Source: Haliotis asinina
Taxonomy: Eukaryota; Mollusca; Gastropoda; Lepetellida; Haliotidae
Assembly (NCBI RefSeq): GCF_037392515.1
Contig: NC_090287.1
Span: forward strand, 15,179,001 to 15,243,000
Reading direction: 5' to 3'
DNA length: 64,000 bases
The notes under the pieces are model-generated. The model was not told the origin of the DNA and searched no databases. It saw nothing but the letters and a program-made list of their open reading frames with translations. Position 1 is the first letter of the stretch. Every line of letters starts with the position of its first letter. Positions 20,601 to 30,270 of the stretch are shown piece by piece. A program made the translations under genes and the position numbers.

Positions 20601-23600
20601 ACTAGGTCAATACAGTTATCTTGCCATGCTTTTGTGATGCATGGGTGTGTCCCACTGGCACAAACAGAAAACTGTGCTGTTGTTTGGCTTACAATCCTCA
20701 CAATTATGTTTTTGAAAGCAAATATGTTTAACGAGATTGCTACAACTAATACTAGTCCTTTAGTCCTGGAACATGGCAGGACTATGTTGTATTAAACAGG
20801 AGTTTTCTCCTCTGCATTAACCAGTACTGGCCATAGTTATAATCCAACTGTTCTATCTTTCTTTGAGTGACATGTTTAGAAGTTGAGAGAGATATATACG
20901 TTTAAGGAATCAGAAAAAGACAAACTTCATGGATGAACAACTTTATTCAGGTGATGTGATGTATTGAAACAGATTTGTGTGTCTATTGGTACTTACTTGA
21001 CAATGATACAAGAATCTGTGTTGAAACATCTCATCACCTGTATAAAGTTGTTGTACATCCATATAAAGTTTGTTCTGACTAGTATTATCCTGTTTTCTGT
21101 CAAGAATAAAAGTGTAGGAAAAAGGTCATTCTAGTTGGGTAGGCTCGCAGTTAAAGTGTTCACTCATTGCATCCAAGATGCAGGTTTGATTCCCCACATG
21201 GGTGCAAAGTATGAACCCCATTTCTGATATCCCTGCCTATTTGCTGAAATATCAAAAGAATTTACCAGCCTAAGACTATGTTCATTCACCCACTTCATAT
21301 TCCAAGCATATTTCTTGATGTTTATGAATAGATGGGACCAGTCTCCAAGTCATTTATCAATGTTAATTGTATCTCTACAGGGAAATGATATTTAACTATT
21401 ATGATCAGTCAATCATCTATCCAGCCAGTGATGGTGGTGATGTATTCATAGAAGTAAGTGGACCTGTGCAAGCTGTTGAAGTTATATCTGTCATAACAAA
21501 AATGAAATATAATATGAATTTATTGTTTGGTACAACAGCAGTGCAGGCAATATTTGCTGAGCTGTTATTTTGCATGTGGTATTTTGAAAATGTCATTTCA
21601 AAATTCTTCCTTATTCATCTGAATTGTAATTATGCTGTTAAATGCTGACTGCTACATACCACACATCTATCATCACTGTTTCATGTTTGTTGAGAGGTGG
21701 TGGAGGTAGGCTATCATGCCCGCCATTATATCAAAGGCCTGGGTTCGATTCCCCACATGGGTGCAGTGTGTGAATCCCACATCTGGTGTATTCCGTCCTG
21801 ATATTGCTGGAATATTGCTAAAAGTTCACTCACTCACTCACTCACTCACTCACTCACTCACTCACGTTTGTGGAGTTTTAGAGACTTGATAAGTTGACTC
21901 TTGCCAAAGAAGCACCATTATTTGTTGTGAATGAGATTTATTTTACTTGACATTATATATTTGTGTGTATGCAAATGTAATAATGATTGCAGGTTTGTTT
22001 AAGAAAAAATATTTCCATACAGTAGGGATTAAAAGTGTTGACACTTTAATAAATTTGATTAAAATATCTTTGAGTATGTTAATTATGCTGAAACTGAGAC
22101 ACATGGCATTTCAAGCTTTGGGTTTGTTGAAGATATATCTGTACCAACACTGGTTAAGTTTACCCTTTAAACACTTGAGTCTCATATATGCCTTTACATA
22201 ACTGTCAACATAATTTTAATGATAGTGATGGATTTCTAACTTCACATATAGTTCTCATCATGATTCGGAAAATAAACCCAGGCCTTTTTTTGAGAGATGA
22301 GTGAACACTTGAACCGTCAGTATACCTCATCACTTGTATACAAGTATTTTGGAGATCATGATCACGATGATTCTGTTTGTGTTCTCATGTACAGATGTTC
22401 TAGCTTGTAGTGGCAGTGATCTGACATGTAACACCTGCTCTCTACTTGTATTGATTGCACTGAATCAGGGATTTTTGTCTTCTTTATGCTTGTTATGGAT
22501 GTTTACTTGGGATAATCAATGTGGTTTTTATTGCCTTCGTCATGGTAAGAGTTGTGACACATGTTTCATTACTGAAAGTGTTCTGTCTAAAAACCTCAAA
22601 TAACCATGGCAACTTTGAACACATGTTGAAATTGTCAATCAGTGATAGCTGACATCTTTACACTTAAGTACTTGTGATGGATGGTTATTAAAAATGATAA
22701 ATGAGGTTTTCGTTGCCATTTTCATCCAGAGTTGTGACATGAAATTACCATGAAAACTATTGAAAACTATCCGATTAACCATGTTCATCTGTTCATTGTA
22801 CATGAAATGTACAGCTGAGTTGTTCACTCTTTCAGGCTGATCGTACACAGTGACACGTTGAACCCCTTTCTAGATTCTCTGGAGGAGTTTCAGGAACAGC
22901 TCAAAATGTACAATGCTGACCTGCTGATTGTTGGTGGGCTCCAAATGATGGACAACTTCCCATTTAAAGATGGTAGGTATTGATGTAAAATAAATAATTT
23001 TTTATTGAGTATTTGTATGTGTTATTTGTTTTAAATGTGAGTATTTGTAAGCAATTATTAACCAACTACTGGTTAGAGAGACACAGGAATGACATCTCTC
23101 AAATTGGGTGATTCTGCTTCGAGACTTGAAGGGTTTGAGTTATTTCTCAAAGTTAAACCTGGCTATTGTTGATTGTGAGATTGCTCCATAATGCTGCATT
23201 ATGGTTTAGTTTACAAGCAGAGGATGTGAAATGTGTCCCCTGCACAAGTGACTACCTTAGAGAGGTCACATAACTGCCACCCATGGCCGACATATTCCTG
23301 TATATAGCACAAAAAACAGTCTGCTAGTGTTGTTTATTTAAAAAAATATATACAAAGTAGAGTCAAGTAGTGAGTGAGTAGAGTCATTGATTGTATTGCC
23401 AATTAAAGGATAGCATGGAAGAAAATGTATACTTCCTTACTATTTGTTTTAGCTTATATATGATCATTGATGATGTTTTCTCTATTTTTTTTAACTATCA
23501 CAGGAAAACGACAAGAAAGAGTGAAGAAATTAGAATCAACTCTTGCCAAAATTCCTCAAAAGACCCAGATTCATTTTGAGCTGGCATCCTTCACAGACAA

Positions 23601-24174
23601 AAGCCTCATGGAGGAGATATATGAAAGTGTGGTCCTGTACTCAGACTCACTCGGGATGAACGAACAGGAACTGCCAAACCTTGTGAGCATGCTGACAGGT
23701 GGAAACATCACCCTTCTCTCCGACAGTCACCCCAGAATAGCGACATCCCTTGACCAGATGAGGCTGGTCTACAACATCCTAAAAAACACTAAAGAGACCG
23801 GGGGACGAAGAAAACTAACACGCATCCACTTACATACACTTGCCTACCAAGCAATCCTTACAAAAAAAAGTACAGCATGGAAAAACACAATGTCTGCTGC
23901 AGCCAAGGCTGCCCTCACTGCGCATCGACATGTCTGCGGGTCTCAGTATATTCATGTTGAGAAAGCAAAGTTAATAGTGGATGATTCCTTTTCATCCAGT
24001 AAAAGTGATCCGAAGCCACAAAGGATCCCCATCAAAGATAATCGTCCTGTCACATGTTGGGATGAGGAGGATTATGAGATCTGTATTGCACCGGTGCTGG
24101 TGTGCACACAGGTGTTACAGACTGGGGGTGGTGGGGACAATGTCTCGTCAGCTGGTCTGGTACTGCAGCTGTAG
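14609..24174 (+). CDS. ADPGK: ADP-dependent glucokinase, complete, five exons
   Basis: ADPGK phosphorylates glucose using ADP and in animals is anchored at the ER. Exons: 14609-14943, 17517-17707, 18589-18685, 22836-22972, 23504-24174. All junctions are GT...AG with consistent phases (2, 1, 2, 1), giving 1431 nt, 476 residues plus stop; human ADPGK has about 497. A hydrophobic signal-anchor (VLTILVVIAAYLF) lies at residues 11-23. Family landmarks, from memory of human ADPGK: FRHGAAAER, ALGGNAPVMANRLA, LLLEYKAGAQWGQ, APRANR followed by LIVHSD, LLIVGGLQMM, IHFELASFTDKSLM, SLGMNEQEL, LTRIHLHTLAYQAI, and near the C-terminus a GGGGDN motif with the expected catalytic Asp. The start is the first ATG before the anchor. 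The last exon encodes nearly half the protein. Confidence 0.96.
14944..17516. other. ADPGK intron 1
   Basis: GTAAGT donor and TATTTTCAG acceptor. The intron holds a truncated MITE-C copy (15,944-16,430). I saw no other gene or structured repeat in it. Confidence 0.85.
15944..16430 (+). mobile_element. MITE family C, right end lost
   Basis: Begins CAGTCTAAGTAAACTTAGTC, the same TIR as the element at 58,081. Continues with GGTCACGTCAGGTAACCTTT and CCAATCAAAC shared with the copies at 52,734 and 58,081. A later block (GACAGTGTTGTAGCATGCTC) matches the 52,734 copy. No right TIR was found. Confidence 0.7.
17815..17967 (+). mobile_element. SINE family B, diverged
   Basis: CAGGTTTGATTTCCCACTTG (B-box region), GTATAATGTGTGATGTCCAT and GATATTGTTGGAATGTTGCT match family B. 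The CTCA tail is worn (GACTCTCACTT). It lies in ADPGK intron 2. Confidence 0.65.
18085..18400. mobile_element. Inverted-repeat element with ~90-bp arms
   Basis: Left arm contains AGGTACCCATTTACTGCTGG and GAACAGAGGCAAG. The right arm is its reverse: CATGCCTCTGTTCACCCAGC, GGAAATGGGTACCTGG, CTCTAGCACC. A fragment of the same repeat appears at 54,740-54,800. No ORF; probably a MITE. It lies in ADPGK intron 2. Confidence 0.55.
18777..18910 (+). mobile_element. SINE family B copy
   Basis: GTAGCCTAGGGGTTAAAGTG (A-box-like) and GGGATTGATTCCCCACATGG (B-box-like) precede GTACAATGTGTGAAGTCCAT. The A and B boxes, about 40 bp apart, indicate a tRNA-derived head. It lies in ADPGK intron 3. Confidence 0.75.
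19152..19661. mobile_element. 510-bp MULE-like MITE with perfect 9-bp target duplication
   Basis: TIRs of about 90 bp start CATCCTCGATATCTCCAGGG and end with the reverse. The flanks are identical AAGGAAACA at 19,143-19,151 and 19,662-19,670. A 9-bp duplication with long TIRs is typical of Mutator-like elements. The internal open frames are the TIR read through; no transposase. It lies in ADPGK intron 3. Confidence 0.85.
21130..21285 (+). mobile_element. SINE family B, tail lost
   Basis: GTAGGCTCGCAGTTAAAGTG, GCAGGTTTGATTCCCCACAT and CCATTTCTGATATCCCTGCC match family B. It lies in ADPGK intron 3. Confidence 0.65.
21700..21866 (+). mobile_element. SINE family B, full-length
   Basis: GGTTCGATTCCCCACATGGG is a near-canonical tRNA B box. 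GATATTGCTGGAATATTGCT and a long (CTCA)n at 21,830-21,866 form the intact 3' end. It is the best family-B reference copy here. It lies in ADPGK intron 3. Confidence 0.85.
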
Positions 24175-24300
24175 AGAGAACCCTTCCTTATCCTAATGAC
24201 CATACTTACATTGCAATAATTTACCATAACACCTTGTTACTATGTGCCCACCTGTTCCGAAGTGCTTATATGTGAGTGTCAAATAAATTAAGAAAAAACC
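24175..24300 (+). other. ADPGK: ADPGK 3' UTR with poly(A) signal
   Basis: A canonical AATAAA at 24282-24287 lies about 110 nt after the ADPGK stop codon and is followed by an A-rich stretch. A short 3' UTR ending near 24300 is the simplest reading. Later signals cannot be excluded. Confidence 0.55.
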
Positions 24301-24781
24301 AAAATGAAAGTTGAATAAGATATATGGAAATATGAAAGTTGGCATACGTAAATGAATATATTCATTCATGTTCATATTCAAAACAATTTTATACGACCGA
24401 AAGTGTTTGTGTATTGTATTTCATATTTGTTTTTTAATCAAAAACAATTTCTTCAAAAGTACCATTTTCAACCATTCCTTATCTGTGAACTATGTAGCAT
24501 GAGAAGTGTGTTGTCCATTAATATTGTCTTTGTGGAGATCATTTCTAGAGGCGCTAGCTTTCAGATCCAATTATGAAACATATCCAGCTTTGTGAGACTG
24601 TTATGAAATCCATGGATGTTTTCATACAAAATATTCACCACAGTTCCTTCACTTATCCAGAAGTTCCAGACTTTCATTTGTCATGCAGCAACATTGACAT
24701 GTGGTACTGGTTTATTTATGAATGTTGTTGATACCCTAAAGTATATATAAACCTAAAGTGCACATCTCACTATATATTAGG

Positions 24782-25302
24782 TCATCTCTCGTTTTCCCAG
24801 AATAACTGCTTTTGAGGTTTTTGTTTTGGAGGGACAGGTTTTTCTTTTCCTGACTTTAAATGAACATAAACCCCCTCTGGTTTTACATTGTCTACCAAAA
24901 CCTTGGAGGCATGTTTTCTCCTATACATACTACATTCCTGAAGACTCTCACAGCGACTGTAAAGATGAAGAGGCAATGACTGAAATGGTAATCAGATAAT
25001 CAGTTATGGAATAGTTACAAATGTAAGAAACACTGCATTGATTTTGTTTTGATATACTTCAATGTGAGCATGGCACCCCTGGATGCATCCCATGTTCAGA
25101 CGTAAACAAACTCAGGTGGCATGACTTATGACGCTTTTTCGCAGTGACAATCTTTCCTAAAAAAATAATTTATAGCTCCGACAACACCTCATACCTAAAC
25201 GCATTCAACATGGATGATCAAAGATGGATAATTATTAAAATGAAAACAGCAGAAACTAAAAACAAAACTCACCGAGACAGGTGCTCTTTCCAGTGACGCC
25301 AT
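24782..25302 (-). CDS. Small two-exon gene, 75-residue basic protein, unknown function
   Basis: I do not recognise this protein. Exon 1 codes 25302-25273 (MASLERAPVS) and ends in a perfect donor TCG|GTGAGT. Exon 2 is 24979-24782, opening after a good acceptor (ACCATTTCAG|TCATTG), phase 0 to phase 0, and closing with TGA. The joined product has 75 residues. It contains a short Cys-containing stretch (LYSRCESLQECSMYRRKH), then VKPEGVYVHLKSGK, then a Lys/Pro/Gln-rich tail (KPVPPKQKPQKQLFWENER). No signal peptide or membrane segment is visible. On the minus strand AATAAA occurs at 24716-24711, about 65 nt after the stop. The gene is tail-to-tail with ADPGK. Splice sites, open frame and poly(A) signal argue it is real; chance assembly of a short ORF remains possible. 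Confidence 0.55.
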
Positions 25303-27300
25303 GTTTTGATGTGTGAGTTTCAGAACACGACCAACAAATCACAGAACTGAGCCGAGAAATCCCAGAGGAAGTATTTCAGACATTGTTTCCGATAGGGGCG
25401 TTGTGTTTCTGTTATTACCGCTAAACTACCAATATCGCTGCAATTGTTTCACAAGTGGGCTGCGTTTGTTTACATTTGAGATGCAATTCCTTCAAATTTG
25501 CCGTAATTCCTTCCATTACTTAGAGGGTCCTGATAGTGTATTGTCCCAGCCCTAGCATTTACTCACTGATAAACAGGGCAACATGTAATAGAACATGTTC
25601 TGGCAGTTTAATGCTGAAATTGTTGATGTATTGACATATTAGTGGCTATTCCATAACAGTTGTTATCTGACTACTATCTCAGTGTTATATTTGAACTGTT
25701 AAAATTGAATGTGTGAAAATATAGGAACTGTGCTAAACCTTTTAAAGGTTTATATTGATAGCTTTAGCGTATCGAACTGCTCTTTCGGTGGAATAGGCAT
25801 GATTGTGGACATTTCATGATTCATCTGTATTTTTATTAAAATCAAATCTATATGAACAGTAGTATTTTACCATTGATGTGCTTATGACAGATCCACTTTA
25901 TAAGTACTTTGTGTAGTGGTTGTGAGCACCAAGATGCTATTGAGTGTGATTCATCAAGTGCCTAAGCCCAAAGCAAAGCATTTCATATTTTGTATTAAGT
26001 TTAGAAGTATTTACAGTATTTAGCAGTATGCCTGCATCACCAGATTGTCTCTGAAAAACATGAAATCACAACTTGTTTTGGACTTTTTAATAGGAAACAG
26101 TATTTCAATGTTTTTATTGCTTGTTTATACTAAGTGTCATTTAACCAAAGAAATCGCTGTTGATTTTCCAAACTGTGTTCTGTTACGTTTTTCATTAAAA
26201 TGTATTAAAATGTCTTTTTCAGTAAATAGATTCCTTCTTTTCACCTTTTAATTGCATATGCTTCTTAGAGTACTTGTTTTAATGATCTGTTTAATTTTAC
26301 TGATTCTCGGAATGAAATTTTGAATAATTTGAGCTTTTTTCATTTTTACCAAAACGGACCAGTATACTTCAATTCCAGAATTTATTACATTTTCTTGCTC
26401 TGCTTGTTTGTTTTCATCAAACTGATGTTGATCATGTGTCTGAACATGAAATATTTTACATTTTAATGTTTTTCATTAATTCAGCAAGACATGTTTCTTT
26501 GTTTATGTCAACAAAGACAAGAAGGGGTTGAGAATAGGTTAGCCATAACTGTGAGGTGTGGACTGAAAGATATACCATATAGTATCATCTAACTTGACCC
26601 TTAAGGTCCTTGCACTTGTACTAATTTGCACTTACTAGATGAAAAAAGTCCTGATTTTAGCAGATTGATTTGCATTTGTTTCTTTTTTCTTGAATGCAAA
26701 CATATTAAAAGATATAAGACTGTGCAATGATCATTATATGTGTCTATAATCATGAACAGTTAGAGAGATTAAGACCAAATCAAAATATAAGTGTCAAATC
26801 TTTGGAAAACTGATATTGTTAGTTGGAAATGGTCAAACACACTCTTTTGTGTTGTAACAGTTCACCATGTATTAGAATTCAAATGTTATCATGTTGACTT
26901 TGAAATACTTTAGAGAAATTATTTTGCTATCTTTACCATTGGTTGATTGATTTTCTGTTATTGGGAGATTGACAGCTTACATGTTTGGCAACCTGTGTTT
27001 GTGTTGATTTGTTGTGTATTTTGATAGTACCTTATTACTGTGATAACCTGCTCAATAGTGTTTAATAAACATTAATATGATAACTTATATGTGTTATCAT
27101 TTGGTCAGGAACAGCAGTAATTGAGGCATTATATTATGTGTTGAACATACATGTACATGAATTGATGAACAGTTATGTGGGAGCTCAGTCAGTATCTCTG
27201 AGTGAGAGAGTGAGCTGTGTTTAATGCAGCTTGAATTGGTAATCTACGTGGCACAAGTCAGAATCAGTGTGATGTGGGATAAGAGCCCAAACATATGCAT
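25303..27300. other. Intergenic, A+T-rich
   Basis: Upstream of the small minus-strand gene. The first ~150 bp has scattered CpGs and may be its promoter. Beyond that I see no recognised gene or repeat. Confidence 0.5.
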
Positions 27301-27304
27301 GCTC

Positions 27305-27396
27305 AATATTTTCCAGGAATATGTTCCGATAAATCTCCACTAATCTCCTCTAGTACTAGTGGAGATTTGTCAGAACGTATACCATGGATATTATTG
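27305..27396. repeat. Palindromic remnant of the MULE-like MITE
   Basis: ATGTTCCGATAAATCTCCAC and its reverse GTGGAGATTTGTCAGAACGT face each other across about 14 bp. Both arms match the TIR of the element at 19,152-19,661, as if the centre had been deleted. Confidence 0.65.
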
Positions 27397-27719
27397 AGGA
27401 TGGACCTGATGCAGGGTTCAAATTTTTGCCCTATTGGTTAAACCCACAAACACAGATATGGTACTAAAAAACCAAAAGGCATGATCATGTTAATGATTTG
27501 CCAAGGGACACAACCCTGTACAGCAAGTTGCAGCACTTTCAAGGACTTGTCTACCCTTGTCCATTCCATAATTTTGAAGTACACTTTCATCGAAGACATT
27601 TTCACAGAAATATCACATGACTTACATATATCCCACACAGAGGGTAGACATTCAGTAAGCATCATATCTTATCAGTTGGCAATGTCATGTCAGCACAGTG
27701 GATTACATCAGATAATATG

Positions 27720-28033
27720 CACAATCGGATTAGCTGACTTTGGATCAGATCTGTGGATGACAGCAAATCAGTGGGTGACCATGAAACGGAATGACGTCAA
27801 ATACATGAATGACCTTGGTACAAGATATGACATCAAATGAGTGGTTGACACCAAATCAGTGAGTGACCTTGAAATAGGATGACATCAAATGAGTGGGTAA
27901 CCATAGAACAGGGGTTGGCATGAAATCAGTGGGTGATCTTGATACAGGGGATGACCTTTGAACAAGGAATTACAACCAATCAGTGGATGACACCATATTA
28001 CTAAGTGAACTTGAAACTGGATGAGGTCAAATC
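27720..28033. repeat. 36-bp minisatellite, left part, degenerate
   Basis: Recurring AAATCAGTGGGTGACC, ACAGGGGATGAC and GACATCAAATGAGTGG units match the array at 32,408-32,705. The two are halves of one array split by the foldback element. Confidence 0.75.
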
Positions 28034-28076
28034 TATGGTGGCTGATTCGGGCCATCGCTTTATCGCCCGGCAAAAT

Positions 28077-28477
28077 CAAGGCGACATCGCGACAAAACGA
28101 TAGCACGACACGACATTGCGATACGCCGACACGATATAGCGATATTGCGATACAGCCAGAAAACGAAATAGCGAAAACCCGACACGATATAGCGATAACA
28201 CGACACGAAATGGCGATATCACGACACGAAATGGCGATAACAAGACACGAAATGGCGATATCACGACACGAAATGGCGATAAAACTGGGCGACATTGCGA
28301 TATTGCGATAACGCGAAAAGGCGACATTGCGTTATAGAGACACGATATGGCGATACAGCGACATTGCGATAACGCGAAAAGGCGACATTGCGATATAGAG
28401 ACACGATATGGCGATACAGCGACATTGCGATATAGCGACACAGCGATATAGCGATACAGCGACATTGCGATATGACG
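28077..28477. repeat. Left arm: degenerate 8-bp CGAYATNG array
   Basis: Units such as CGACATTG, CGATATAG, CGACACAG and CGATACAG repeat with period near 8. Because the unit is not a multiple of three, every frame yields periodic peptides (RDIAIS, TRHEMAI); these are not genes. Confidence 0.9.
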
Positions 28478-28976
28478 ATTTTGCTCCCTTTCCATTTGTG
28501 AAATGTTGAAAAGTGGATAAGTTTATTCACTTTTAGAATCTAATATGTGAAGTATGGGATTAAACATCTGGCTAATAAAAAATAATTTACATGATTAATG
28601 TTCATGGGTTTCAGTCTATCTCTGCAGATATTTTTAGATTAAGAAAGTCTGGGTCTTGTAGGTGTTATTGCATGATGCCTCTGGTAAACGATTTGGAAAC
28701 AAACAGTTAAAATCACGTGTGACCATGGTAATGTGCACAAAAGGATTAATGAAGCTGATTTCCCGTTTTCCGAAAGTCTACGTCTTGCCGTGTCAAGTTA
28801 ATGTTTAGTACTAATGTCATGATTTTTATCAGTTCATAATACACAAAGTGCAATTCTGAAATATACTAGTATACCTCAATGTGCTAGGCTCAGTCACAGA
28901 ACATCATCCTGCCGTCGACTGGTATATACTGGATGAAGAACGTGCTTTACGTGCGCATTCTAGTAATATCTCATGT

Positions 28977-29055
<79 letters not shown>

Positions 29056-29058
29056 TTC
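28977..29058. repeat. (TTTA)n microsatellite, about 20 units
   Basis: Uninterrupted TTTA units inside the foldback element, just left of the reverse-transcriptase relic. Confidence 0.95.
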
Positions 29059-29179
29059 ACAGTACTATATATTTCGGTACAATTTTCGCGAACCGGTTCA
29101 CCCTATACGATCTGCCATTTTTGTGATGTAGCCAAACTACTAATAATATTCGTATTTCCTTTATATCATTATATATTAA

Positions 29180-30270
29180 TACACTCCGTATTAGGTCCTC
29201 TTATGTTCCTTGTTTAGATAAATGAATCACTTATTGGTATCAAGCAACATACTTTTATTTGCTGATGATGCCCCCCTTTACATAATCATACATAACTCCA
29301 CCGATGCACCAAGAGTATTGAACAGTGATCTTGCTAATCTGTCTGAATGAAGAAATGAATTGCAGGTGTCGTTTAGTCCCCCCAACCAGTGACTACGTTA
29401 TTCACTGAAAGGCAATACCTAGAGCGAAAACAGATTTAATGATGGATGACTATCATAAACATTTAGGGCTACGATTTCAAAGCAATGGTATATACAATAT
29501 GCAAATCGAATATCAAGTAAAGAAACTAGTCCTATAATATATTGCTTTTGGAGTTTTAAATATGAACTAATAAACTAAACAGAAAGACTGTATATATCAT
29601 TCCTCCTTCCTGTCTTTGAATACTGTGACTTCATTTGGGACAACTGATCCCAAGAACAAGGATCAGTACTAGAAAGATTACACCTTGATGCTCATCGTAC
29701 CTTAAGTGAGGCCATCATGGATATCAGTCATTAAACAAATGACGAAGAAACATGTATGCCATCTCTCTTTCAAAGGAGAAAGAATAATAAATTGTCTATT
29801 TTTATAAGATGGTACGTGTTTAACGCCAGAGTACTTAACAAGATCAACTCCACAAGAAGTCGGCAAAAATACTCACTATTTCCTTCATAATGCCAAAGAT
29901 ACTCAAGACAGCCAGAACAAAAACAACTGGACGAGTTTAACACCATAACACTCTCTTCTTCCATTAGTCATACAAGGCTACAATAATCTGGACGAATATG
30001 TAAATCGGCAAAGTTATTGTCTAAATTTAAATTATATTTTACTTATTACACTCTCATTTTCAGAGCTATAAATACTTTAATTATTGCCACGCGCTTTTTC
30101 CAAATTATCATGTCCAAACTGAGACTGGGTGTAGTGTTTTAAACTTACACCATTTCGAAAGACATATAAAAGAAAACAGTTCATACCAATGTGGCATTTT
30201 AACAGAAGATACCCCGTACTTCATTTTTTGCCCTGTATTTCGTCATATCAGACATAATATAACCAGTACT
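29180..30270 (+). pseudogene. Decayed non-LTR retrotransposon reverse transcriptase (ORF2 relic)
   Basis: In shifting frames, typical RT motifs appear in order: SVLGPLMFLV near 29,184-29,217; SSNILLFADDAPLY at 29,240-29,284 (FADD is the catalytic box); HKHLGLRF near 29,456; FEYCDFIWDN near 29,615-29,645; LERLHLDAHRT near 29,670-29,700; and a C-terminal block resembling H.ERHIKENSSYQCG...FCPVFRHIR near 30,145-30,250. The order and motifs fit CR1/Jockey-type elements. Frameshifts and stops show it is dead. It sits in the foldback element. Confidence 0.8.

Noticed and set aside
21700..21866. tRNA gene suggested by a near-canonical B box
   Set aside because: The sequence cannot fold as a cloverleaf with an anticodon arm as far as I can see, and the same box recurs in many dispersed copies with a shared tail: it is SINE B.
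23391..23579. Open frame overlapping the start of ADPGK exon 5
   Set aside because: Different frame, largely intronic; the homologous ADPGK frame explains the region.
27481..27840. 119-codon open frame left of the foldback element
   Set aside because: Its 3' half overlaps the degenerate 36-bp minisatellite and the 5' half has no recognisable motif. Possibly repeat-derived, but I could not support a call.
28021..28530. Several overlapping 89-139 codon open frames on both strands (RDIAIS/TRHEMAI-type peptides), and the mirror set at 32,053-32,418
   Set aside because: They are the 8-bp array of the foldback element read in different frames. No frame is special, and both strands and both arms give equivalent peptides.
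28881..29217. Open frames with (LFIY)n repeats
   Set aside because: The (TTTA)n microsatellite read in frame, partly joined to the RT relic.
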